A stretch of DNA of 64,000 nucleotides, taken from Capitulum mitella. Taxonomy: Eukaryota; Arthropoda; Thecostraca; Pollicipedomorpha; Pollicipedidae. The notes below the pieces were generated by a model. The model did not search any database and was not told where the DNA came from. It was given only the letters and a program-made list of their open reading frames with translations. Made by a program: the position numbers and the translations under genes. The DNA lies in contig CP099840.1 in NCBI GenBank assembly GCA_030062745.1, positions 372,001 through 436,000 of the forward strand, in the 5' to 3' direction. How positions within the stretch are numbered: the first letter of the stretch is position 1; the number at the start of each line of letters is the position of its first letter. Positions 46,761 through 55,285 of the stretch are shown here, piece by piece.

Positions 46761-47459
46761 GGCTGGTTGCGAACAAACGCATGCGCCTTTGGGTGGGGAA
46801 TTCAATGTAGTTTAACCAATATTATGGGGCTGTCTATGTTGGCCATTACACAATGGTGACGAAATATTTCGTGCTTAGCTTTCACATTCCCCGCACACTT
46901 TTGCGTTAAAGTTTACGGCGCCGTCCCGAACCTGGCTTTGAACCAGTGCTATTTCGTGCAACGTGAAAAAATGACGCCAGATCGTCCCAAATACCGGCCC
47001 CTTTTGGTTTTTCTCCACGTCTATCCCTGGTGAGCCTTGAGAGACACAGCGGTTCGAATTCGCCGGCTCGGAAACGTTGCAGTTTTACATGACACCATCA
47101 CACTGAGTCTCTTCAGTTTACTTAAAAAGCTGGCAGTTGTTAATTCATCCACTCACAAACGCACGGTTTACAAAAAAATAGACATGTGATAAATGACACA
47201 TTAATTCATATCACTTCGTTAGTTCAATGACTATTCCAAGCAATATTTAGGGCATGTCACAGGTGAACAAGAGGTGTAATCATTGTCAAATCAAACATAA
47301 GGCCCAATTTCTAGACGCAAGCGTGCTAAGAGCTACAGTTCTACCAACCACCTTGAAAAAAGGCGGACTAAATTAACAATGACAAACGAGAATCCGTCCG
47401 TAGTCACGCTCAATGTGGTGAAAGAAAATCAGTACAGCTGTCCGTTCCTGGTGCTGTTT
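46761..47459. other. non-coding stretch, no gene seen
   Basis: A B-box-like ggttcgaattc at 47051 has no convincing A box at the right distance. No gene is seen. Confidence 0.5.
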
Positions 47460-47900
47460 CCGGAGACACTTAAATGTGTTTGAGTCTGGGGCGTGGGTCA
47501 CCGACACTTGCATCAATGACCCGCGCCACGTTCGGGTGTGCCAGTGCTCAGGCACGTGCTGCCTGGAAGCCGGCAGGCGTGGCGCCCGTGCAGTCCTTGG
47601 GGGGGGGACCGACACCGTCCCACGTCAATAAACTGCGATTAATGACCTCGGTAATGACCGGAGCCACGGTGAAGTGAGTATTAGCGATCGTTTCTTGAAT
47701 AATAGCGTCATTTCTCATCGGATCGACCTGGGCGCTGTCTTCGGGCTCAGGTTGGCCGGCTCGGCCTGTCGTGGTGTTGTGACCTGTCGGATCGTGCGGT
47801 GTGCTGGCAGGATTGGTGGGGGGGGGGGACAGCCAGGTCTCACAAGCATTGCCGTCCGCCTTTTTGATGACGCCTCACACACGAGTTAAGATCGACGCGG
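47460..47900. other. GC-rich island 13
   Basis: GC-rich with G-runs (47600-47610, 47816-47829). Contains the AT-rich core caataaactgcgattaatgacc near 47626-47648 followed by ggtaatgacc. No domain-bearing frame. Confidence 0.45.
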
Positions 47901-48269
47901 CTGAGTCGGCCATGACGTCGTGATTTATCCCTTACGGTGCAGGTCGTATGATGCATGGATGCCGTTCTCCATGACTGTCAACGCAAGAGCGTCTACTTTG
48001 CAAAACCATATGAATATGTATTTATCTTTGAGTCAGATCAAACCAACGTAGCTCCATGGAAAAAGGAACACTGTTTACAAGTACACGGTTGCTTTACTGA
48101 AGTAATTGCTGTTACAACACTCTGCACCTCAAGCAGTGCCAGCCTGTCTCGTGCAGCTCCTTGTTGCGTCGCCAGCTCCGACGTGAGGTCAAACAATCGT
48201 ACCTGACGTCATCAGGGTGACGCCGAGTGCGCCTCGCTCCGTCAGTGCTGTGACAGCGCACCCTCTCCC

Positions 48270-48440
48270 CCTGGATTCCGGCAGCTGGACTCCGACAACT
48301 GGTACTCCGACAGCTGAACTCCGGCTGCTGCACTCCGACAGCTGGAGCTCCGATAGCTGGGCTCAGACGGCTGAAATTCCGATAGCTGGACTCCAACAGC
48401 TGGTACCCCGACAGCTGAACTCCGACAGCCCGCACTACGA
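48270..48440. repeat. 14/15-bp minisatellite with repeated E-boxes
   Basis: About eleven degenerate units of actccgacagctgg-type sequence. Five perfect CAGCTG palindromes occur at 48282, 48311, 48339, 48397 and 48412, with TAGCTG variants between them. CAGCTG is an E-box recognised by some bHLH factors. Repeat origin alone can explain the clustering. Confidence 0.8.
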
Positions 48441-49616
48441 CGACTGGGACTCCGTAGGACTAGGAGGGCGGATAGAGGTTTACGCGGCTAGCATTATCAG
48501 GACAGGAGAGACCAGGAGCAAGGATTAACAGCTGACGAGGCCATCTTTAAGAAGGACCACAGCTAAAATTCGGCTGATGGTCTCGAATTATTATGGTGCG
48601 TAAAAAATGGACATTCATAAATGACGTACAATCAGAGCATTCATTGCATCGGGCATCGGGTGTTTGTGCATAATCGCCATTTTGTACTATGTTCTTAGAT
48701 TGCAGCTTTTTTATTACACTTAGTGTCGGCAAAACTTGGCGCAGTTATTTCGTGTGTATATGCACTGCAAATGAAACATTAAAAACGCGCTCGACAGTGT
48801 TCAGAACATTGCGGCCGAGTATAATCGGGACGAGCGTTTTACAACTTAAGTCCGTTACCTTAGCATACAGCTTGAAATGTTCCAAAACCTCTTCGGCTGC
48901 TGCTGATGAAAATTTGATGCAGCCGTCATAAACGCTGTAACGCATTTCCGAAAACTTATCCGCTTTATGTCATATAAGGGCAGCAGTGGGCATTCTGTGA
49001 TAGGAAGCTTAACAGATCTGAAGTTTGTTTGTTGTTTTTGTACGAGCGACCGTTCAGCATATAACGGGCGAGACGGATTTGTGTCATAACGGTTGTTTCA
49101 CGACTAGGCGATCCAAATGCTGGTTGTTCTCTTTAGTTCGGAAGCAGAAGCATCAATACAGCATGCTTGCTAACGATGAGTGTTTACTCTGCGTATGTTT
49201 AAGAGCCGTTGCATTTCAGTGAAGTGTCCAAATTTCAATCTAAGCTCTTGCTTTCTGAAATCACGTTTGTTCCATTTTCCGGCATATATGCTGACCACGA
49301 GTGAAAGAATTAGAAAGAAAAAAAGAAAAGGAAAAGGATAGGTCGGCACTGAAAGACGGCTTAAAGTTTCAACCAAAAACGATGGAAATACAGTAAGTAG
49401 AACACATTTGCTAAAATTTCTGCGATGGACGAATTGAGGGTCACAACCAAGATTTTCTCAAGGAAGGGGGGTTTGGAACTCAGCGTGAACTGAAATCATA
49501 CGAAAACCACCTGCTGGGAAGACGATGTGCAATGGTTTTCACAAAGAAACAAGTCAAAGGGGAGGGGCTGGGCCCACGTTTGGCTGCGCCGACGGATAAA
49601 TTTCGCTTCATTCACC
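48441..49616. other. non-coding stretch, no gene seen
   Basis: Opposed short frames at 48689-48945 show no domain. An A/G-rich run lies at 49305-49340. Nothing else is noted. Confidence 0.5.
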
Positions 49617-49700
49617 ATGATCGGTAGCCCAGTTGGGAGAGCGATTGTTCCTGCTGCACTGGCAAGACGGGTTCGAACCGCTCTGGCGCTCGATATTTGG
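49617..49700 (+). repeat. tRNA-derived, SINE-like sequence
   Basis: TAGCCCAGTTGG (49625-49636) fits an RNA polymerase III A box, and GGTTCGAACCG (49670-49680) fits a B box at roughly tRNA spacing. Acceptor and T-stem pairing is poor when folded as a tRNA, so this is not a functional tRNA gene. It is more likely a SINE head or tRNA pseudogene. Confidence 0.5.
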
Positions 49701-50067
49701 CCTAGATTTGGTCAGCTGACAGCTGGCCAATAGACAACCATGATGGATAACGTACTTTGTTTTTGGCAACACGTTAAACTTTCGCCTCTGCTTAGCATGG
49801 GCTCTGGTCTTAAAAAATATCACCCTAGTAAATTCATCTGGTAAAATTATAACTCGCGTACAAGTACGGGTCCAGACCATGTCCTAATGGGGTGCAGGGA
49901 AGGGGTAGGGAAAATTTCCAGCCATGTACCTACCACCAAATGTCGATTCCCCCCGGGATTTCGGATACTTTGTTTCGCCCTTTTTGAAGAGCAGCATGTA
50001 CTTTAAAGTATTTAAAAAGTACGTTTTTGCCGCCGAAAAGAGGGCAATAAGGCATGTTGCCCCCTTT
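49701..50067. other. non-coding stretch, no gene seen
   Basis: The segment at 49960-50030 resembles 50155-50215 (actttg-tt-gcccttttttgaa-…-ctttaaa-gta-t), a possible internal duplication of a mobile sequence. Confidence 0.4.
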
Positions 50068-50118
50068 CCTATGAAAGGGAGCCATGGCCCCCATGCCCCT
50101 CCCCTGGATCCGCCATTG
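50068..50118 (-). mobile_element. possible end of a hAT-like element
   Basis: On the minus strand the end reads CAATGGCGGATCCAGGGG followed by G-rich sequence. This is the form of terminus often seen in invertebrate hAT-like transposons. The opposite end and a target duplication could not be located, so the call is tentative. Just outside, cattgtttac (50114-50123) is inverted as gtaaacaatg (50211-50220). Confidence 0.35.
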
Positions 50119-51422
50119 TTTACTTCTCTCTTGGTTAGGAGGAACCAGGGATGTTTTTACTTTTGGGATGCATCCCTTGCTTTTTTGAAATATATGCCAC
50201 TTTAAAGGATGTAAACAATGTGCGAGCAATTTGTATGAGTCTCCTAGAGTAGGTCTCGCTCACCATGACTTTTGCACTGAACTTACAACGCTCTTTCGCC
50301 AGCGCGTCGCCTTCTGACGCTCCTGCCAGACCACCATTCCCTCCATTTCCAGTGGGTTTCCTCCGAAATGTAACAGGACTTGTCCCTTAAACCGGCACGC
50401 TGGTGAAAACAGACGACAGGGCTTATCTTTAATGAACGGTTTACGAGCGCCTCTTTAGGCAAATGCCAGCGGTCAAGGGCCGTAATAGCCGACTATGCCT
50501 GGCAGCGACACGCTGGGCACCTCTATTTAGGAAATTAATTGTCCCAAATGAGTTACCTCTTGGCCCTTGGACAGATTGGCTACATAATAAGACCATAAAA
50601 GAAAGGCTGATGGTTTCCAATGGCACTAGTGAACTAGGGCTGCTTCCAATGTGGTGATTCTCCGTGCTGTATAATGTGACCGCCGGTCTTGCCCGAGTGA
50701 TGAAATTCACCATGATTAGTGCGTTTCCTGCTCATACATCGCTGACACAGCTTGATTCATAGACTTTATGCAATTATTCATTTCATGGACATCAACAAGG
50801 AGCTGTTTTGCTTTCATTTCCCTTTATTTTTTCGCCAATGTTTCTCACATTCCAGTGACCCGAATTCACGAAATGACGTCCCAGGCGACCCAATAAACAA
50901 TACCTCTGGTAAATGTTCCGCGCCAACTCAAGGTCATCATTCCAATGCCTTAAACGTGGGTTCCTTCAGCGTAAATCGTGGCACGATGATGCAAATCACA
51001 GTGCTCACGGAAACAAAACGGAGGAGTTCCCATAAAGAGTGACTAAATTGCTTCTCGATGCTTGTGTTGAAATGTTCTCTTCCTGTAAAACCCATGGAAG
51101 TGGATTGCTTCTTTGCATGTGCATCTCGTCAACAGCATGGTGTTTATCAGACACGAAGTTCGCCCCCAGAAGATTTCGGAGCAGAAATCAATGTTATGCT
51201 AGATTTCGTGGTATTTGAGTCCTTTGTTCGCTTATTCATTAGTGAATCCCTCTGTAAAGCACTCATGTCTTTGGATAGATTTTGTTTTGTTTTGTTTTTT
51301 TTCTTTCCTTTATTTTTATCTTTATTTTTTTTTGTCAATTGATTTTATTAGTCACTGGAAGGACATCAGTTAGCTTTCTGCGTCTTTTGTGGCAATGATA
51401 AACACTTTTCATTCATCTACGC
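50119..51422. other. non-coding stretch, no gene seen
   Basis: Frames at 50441-50713 (minus) and 50463-50657 (plus) overlap and show no domain. A T-rich run lies at 51285-51335. Nothing else is recognised. Confidence 0.45.
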
Positions 51423-52292
51423 TTTATTAATGAGTAAAAAGGCTTTACATTATGTCTTTTCACCCATATTTGGTTGGTACATTTTGCTACAGTTCAAAAC
51501 ATCATCGGAACGACGAAATAAATGCACATCGATTTTGCCCTAAAGTTCCCTAAATAATACGACAATCATGGGATTGTCCTCGCAAAGGCAACATGACATC
51601 GGGGGCATTCTTAGACAGACCCTGTCAGCACATAGAAAACATTCTACACATCTCGGTGTACCTTCTTACAATGTATACCGCATGTAAGAATGTGGTCTTG
51701 CGTCTTCTTACAGTGCATACCGCAGACTCCCACAGAGCACACAGGCCTTGGCACCAAACGCGTTGCGGTGCAGTCAGTACGGACAACAGGCTTGCAGTCT
51801 CATGCTGCGCCGCAACACCGGTCTCTTCGCCAAGGCAGAACGCCCAGGACGTCACCGTTGGCATTACGCCGTTCTGTTTCGGATGTACGCGCTGAACGTT
51901 CCTATGCAGCCTTCGTCCCCAATGTCGAAATGCATCAACACAACTTCACTTGGGTGCTCCGGGCCCTTTAGACACAGTAGGAGAACCAGATGTTCCGGGC
52001 GTACATCTACCGAGTCGTGTCCGTGCTCATGCACCGGAAAGTCACGCGGCTGATTGCTGACCAGTCACCAGGCCAAAAGCAGCGGCTGGTGCACGTCGCG
52101 CTGCCTTTTTGACATCCGAGGCCGCCCTCCTCTTGGGTAAGAACGATAGCTCCGATGAATGAGATCTCGGGCTCTACCGGGTAAAATCGCGAGAGTTCGG
52201 TCGCCACCGAATCCGTCTGCCGAGGCTGATCACCGCTCCTGGACGCACTCTACCAGGGCGAACGTTCTGCCGGATCCGGTGGACGCCCGGCG
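51423..52292 (-). other. putative 3' untranslated region of the DDR gene
   Basis: Downstream of the DDR stop codon on the minus strand. The first AATAAA on the minus strand I found is at 51423-51428, with others at 51309-51314 and 51321-51326. If used, the 3' UTR would be about 0.87-1 kb. The plus-strand frames at 51593-52053 inside it show no domain. The short inverted word pair ttcttaca…tgtaagaa lies at about 51663-51690. Confidence 0.25.
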
Positions 52293-52448
52293 TCACGTGC
52301 TCTCCGCCGGCCGGTAGTTGAGGTTCATCCGCTGCAGGAAGAGGTGGATCTGCCGGAAGCCCGGCCGGTCGGCGTGGTTGCGACGCCAGCACTCTAGCAT
52401 CAGGTCGTACACCTCTTGGCAGCAAGTCAGCGGCGGCGGCAGGTACTC
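52293..52448 (-). CDS. Ddr: DDR kinase, terminal exon
   Basis: Last exon, 51 codons plus TGA (52293-52295). The acceptor cttcctcag precedes GAGTACCTG at 52448. It encodes the end of the kinase C-lobe: EYLPPPLTCCQEVYDLMLEC, then WRRNHADRPGFRQIHLFLQR and a short tail ending AEST. The CW-x-x-x-x-x-x-RP-F motif near the middle, with the Arg that salt-bridges the APE Glu in active kinases, is intact. The short C-terminal tail after the kinase domain is what DDRs have. The acceptor phase is 0, matching the previous donor. Confidence 0.88.
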   Translation of the reverse strand, partial: EYLPPPLTCCQEVYDLMLECWRRNHADRPGFRQIHLFLQRMNLNYRPAEST

Positions 52449-52763
52449 CTGAGGAAGGATCATGGGTGGCGTCACCGACCAGGATGCTGCATAAAGGTGT
52501 AAGTATGATACAGCGAGCGCGACGATGTAATCAAAAACCTTCGATACGATTCTTTCCAAACGATCCGGTTTCTCCGACTGCTAAAAACATTACACAATAG
52601 GAACTGGATACTGGATACTCCACTCCGCTAGGACGAACATCAAGAAAGGCCAAAGATTGTTCATCGCAACCGTTTCTGAGCAGAAGCGGGAAACAAAAAC
52701 GTGTCGTGATCATGTTGGTGTACGGGCGCCGAGAGGTTCAGCACCACGCGAGCATGGCCTGAC

Positions 52764-52919
52764 CGGCAGCCGGCCGCCGTCATTGTTGTAGAACAGCGCC
52801 AGGTTGGAGATGACTGCCTCGTCGCTGAAGTTCTCAAACGGCTGCTCCCTGGCGAACGTCAGGATCTCCCACAGAGTGACGGCGAACGACCAGGCGTCGG
52901 AAGCTGTGCTCAGCTGACC
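52764..52919 (-). CDS. Ddr: DDR kinase exon, helix F region
   Basis: 52 codons, phase 0 at both ends. The acceptor tgtttcag lies before 52919. The donor after 52764 is gtcagg, weaker than consensus but in phase. It encodes GQLSTASDAWSFAVTLWEIL, then TFAREQPFENFSDEAVISNL and ALFYNNDGGRLP. The invariant Asp of helix F (SDAW) and the DDR-typical QPF-x-x-x-x-DE-VI segment are present. An alternative donor could shift the last residue or two; the join adds about one residue relative to vertebrate DDRs. Confidence 0.9.
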
Positions 52920-53201
52920 CTGAAACACAATATTCGCACATAATCTTGTAGAAGGTACCATTTCTTGCTTCGGAAAGGATCCTATTGTTTTTAGGGTTCA
53001 CATACATACTTTGATGTATGTGAAATATGTTTGTATTTCATGATATGGCCGTCATATATGATTAAAAAAAACGATGGAACATCCTCATGCTTTAGTTGGA
53101 ACGAAATATAAAACTAGTTACATGCATTAGTATCAATATAATTTTAATGGAATCGATTAACTACTAATCAGGACTGATGTGGTCCTGCGCCATTGCCTTA
53201 C

Positions 53202-53343
53202 CATAAACAGCGCCTCCCAGGCCAGCCATCGGATGGGCAATCTGGTCTTGTCGTCTAACTGGTAATAGTCAGCTGAGTAAAGATCTCGACCTGACCCCGT
53301 ATCGGTCAGCTTGACCTGCAGTTCCTCAAATACGACACAGTTC
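53202..53343 (-). CDS. Ddr: DDR kinase exon, catalytic loop end and activation loop
   Basis: One base completing Arg plus 47 codons. The acceptor ggtgttcccag lies before 53343, and the donor gtaagg follows 53202. It encodes NCVVFEELQVKLTDTGSGRD, LYSADYYQLDDKTRLPIRWL and AWEALFM. The Asn that follows the catalytic loop Arg and the metal-binding Asp are kept, but the DFG motif reads DTG. The twin tyrosines in YSADYY match the DDR autophosphorylation segment. RW-x-AWE stands for the APE region. A second acceptor about 19 bases upstream (aacag) would break the phase, so it was not used. Confidence 0.92.
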
Positions 53344-53662
53344 CTGGGAACACCGCAAGGGCCTGTTACGAACAGTCGAGGTTAACTATGCATGAAAACG
53401 GGGTCGAAGTGTATCAGTGATGCTTCGATTCCATTATGTAGCCATTAGAGCACGGAACGTTGCACTTAAAGTCTATCAGAGGTCGTTGCCAGCGAATTTT
53501 CATTTCATTTGTTGACACGCCTGTTGCGTTCCAGAGCGCCGTTAAATCCGTGGCCGTCGTTCGGCAAGTCTGCTCCTGTCAGCGGGCTCATCTGACGCCG
53601 ATTACTGCAAATGACGCCGATGCGCCGAATTTACAGCGTCATTTCCTGCGCGCTACGGCCGA

Positions 53663-54365
53663 AACGACCCGCCTGGGGAGCCGGAGCTGTCTCTCCTGAG
53701 AGGTCAGGTCTGGGGAGCCGGAGGCTGTCTCTCCTGAAAGGTCAGGTCTGGGGAGCCGGGGCTGTCTCTGCTGAGAGGTCAGGTCTGGGGAGCCGGGGCT
53801 GTCTCTCCTGAGAGGTCAGGTCTGGGGAGCCGGGGCTGTCTCTGCTGAGAGGTCAGGTCTGGGGAGCCGGGGCTGTCTCTGCTGAGAGGTCAGGTCTGGG
53901 GAGCCGGGGCTGTCTCTGCTGAGAGGTCAGGTCGCATCTGGGGAGCCGGAGCTGTCTCTCTGAAGTCAGCTCTGGGGAGCCGGGCTGTCTGGGGAGCGGT
54001 GGAGAGGCTGTCTCTGCTGAGAGGTCAGGTCTGGGGAGCCGGGGCTGTCTCTGCTGAGAGGTCAGGTCTGGGGAGCCGGGGCTGTCTCTGCTGAGAGGTC
54101 AGGTCTGGGGAGCCGGGGCTGTCTCTCCTGAGAGGTCAGGTCTGGGGAGCCGGGGCTGCCTGTCGTGAGAGGTCAGCTCTGGGGAGCCGAGCTGTCTCTG
54201 ATGAAAGGTCAGGTCTGAGGAGCCGTGGGTATCTGCTGAGAGGTCAGCTCTGGGGAACCAGGGCTGTCTCTGATGAAAGGTCAGGTCTGAGGAGCCGTGG
54301 GTATCTGCTGAGAGGTCAGGTCTGGGAAGCAGGGGCTGTCTCTGGTGAGAGGTCAGATCTGGAAT
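53663..54365. repeat. 37-bp minisatellite inside a DDR intron
   Basis: About 18 degenerate copies of a 37-bp unit built on aggtctggggagccgg followed by ggctgtctctgctgagaggtc. Unit starts include 53706, 53744, 53781 and 53818. The period is interrupted around 53930-54005 and becomes degenerate after 54170. It lies wholly within the 1228-bp intron between the exons at 53202-53343 and 54572-54664. Confidence 0.95.
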
Positions 54366-54571
54366 CTGCTGCCTAGCACGTGTCCATGTGCCAGGAGTGC
54401 ATGCCGATAACTCTCAGAACTAGTATCTCGGAGAGTCAAGTCTCAGCTGCTGTTTCGGCCGAGAATAGGTTTGGGTAAATGTACGCCACAGCCAGGTTCC
54501 AGAAAATAACTGCCGAAACGTCATCCCTCAGGGCACCGCGAGTCACGGATCACACGCCAGGGATCACCTAC

Positions 54572-54664
54572 CGCGTAGCCAGATCCTTGTGCACCACACC
54601 GTTGTCCTCCAGGAAGCTCATGCCCGAGGCGATCTGGGCAGCCATGTACAGAAGACTCCCATTG
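54572..54664 (-). CDS. Ddr: DDR kinase exon, helix E and catalytic loop
   Basis: 93 nt: one base completing Ser, 30 codons, then two bases of the next Arg. The acceptor ttttccttag lies before 54664, and the donor gtaggt follows 54572. It encodes [20 protein letters not shown] followed by [11 protein letters not shown]. The catalytic Asp is present, but the preceding Arg of HRD is Lys. AATQIASGM-like sequence and DLATRN are strong DDR/TrkA-class signatures. The phase joins correctly to both neighbours. Confidence 0.9.
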
Positions 54665-55102
54665 CTAAGGAAAAGGTACATCGTGTGTCAACAGTTTACC
54701 CGCGCGTTTACGTTTTTGCTATAGCCGGCGGAAGACTTCCCTGGAAATCTAATGACGACAGCAATGTGATTTCCGTCGCCAAGATGCCTGAGACAAATCC
54801 ACAAACCGTGCAATTTCGTTATCAAAGCAAGGACTTCATTTAGAGTCGCAACATGACATGAGTGCCTATTCGGCTACCGTGTTTGAAAACAGCCACGTGT
54901 GTCTGCCGTCTGTTCTGGTCGCCTGTCGCGAACAACTCCCTCCGGCCAGCTGGCGCGGACAGTTAAACCGAGGACGAACCCGCCTACCCGGCCGCTGTCG
55001 GCAATCAATCGTGAACATGTTGACCCGTCTCCGGCCGAGCCAGCGCTCTGCGCGCCCCGGCCCTGTGCACGTGACGCCGGCGGGCGGCGGCCGGCTGCTC
55101 AC

Positions 55103-55278
55103 CTGAGCACCTGGCCGGTGCCCGTGCTGGTCTCGGAAACGCGGCCCTGCAGGAACTGGTTGAGGTCGCCGAGCGGAGAGTGCTGCACCAAGATGGCGGC
55201 CGGCTCCTCGCTGACGCCCAGCACGGGGCACAGGTGGCGGCAGCGCAACCGGGTGGCCAGCGACAGTTCCTCACGGAA
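55103..55278 (-). CDS. Ddr: DDR kinase exon, helix C to hinge
   Basis: 58 codons plus two bases. The donor gtgagc follows 55103. The acceptor is either gttcgcag (exon from 55278) or gcttcag (exon from 55285), both in a permissible frame. It encodes FREELSLATRLRCRHLCPVL, GVSEEPAAILVQHSPLGDLN and QFLQGRVSETSTGTGQVL. The helix-C Glu aligns with the first or second Glu of FREEL. GDLNQFL after the hinge is a DDR hallmark. The insert between the hinge and helix E is short compared with vertebrate DDRs. The exon before it was not found. Confidence 0.85.
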
Positions 55279-55285
55279 CTGCGAA

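Larger units (their letters stand above)
52293..55278 (-). other. Ddr: 3' part of a discoidin domain receptor tyrosine kinase gene
   Basis: Span of five exons that together encode 240 residues plus stop, with all junctions in phase (176+93+142+156+156 nt = 241 codons). DDRs are single-pass receptor tyrosine kinases that bind collagen through an extracellular discoidin domain. Only the intracellular kinase domain from the helix-C region to the C-terminus is here. DDR-specific signatures are GDLNQFL, QIASGM, the activation-loop pattern Y-x-x-x-YY, ASDAWSF and ECWRR, with the protein ending shortly after the kinase domain as in the family. Departures are HKD for HRD and DTG for DFG. Introns are 438, 1228, 282 and 315 bp. 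The glycine loop, the ATP-anchoring Lys, the transmembrane segment and the discoidin domain were not found upstream to the window end. Confidence 0.88.

Noticed and set aside
47051..47061. B-box-like ggttcgaattc as a tRNA gene
   Set aside because: No A box at the required spacing and no cloverleaf.
53611..53811. Repeat-rich open frame in the 37-bp array
   Set aside because: Lies in a DDR intron and reflects the minisatellite.
53663..54365. CRISPR-like appearance of regularly spaced repeats
   Set aside because: Units are contiguous with no unique spacers, degenerate, and in an intron of an animal gene.
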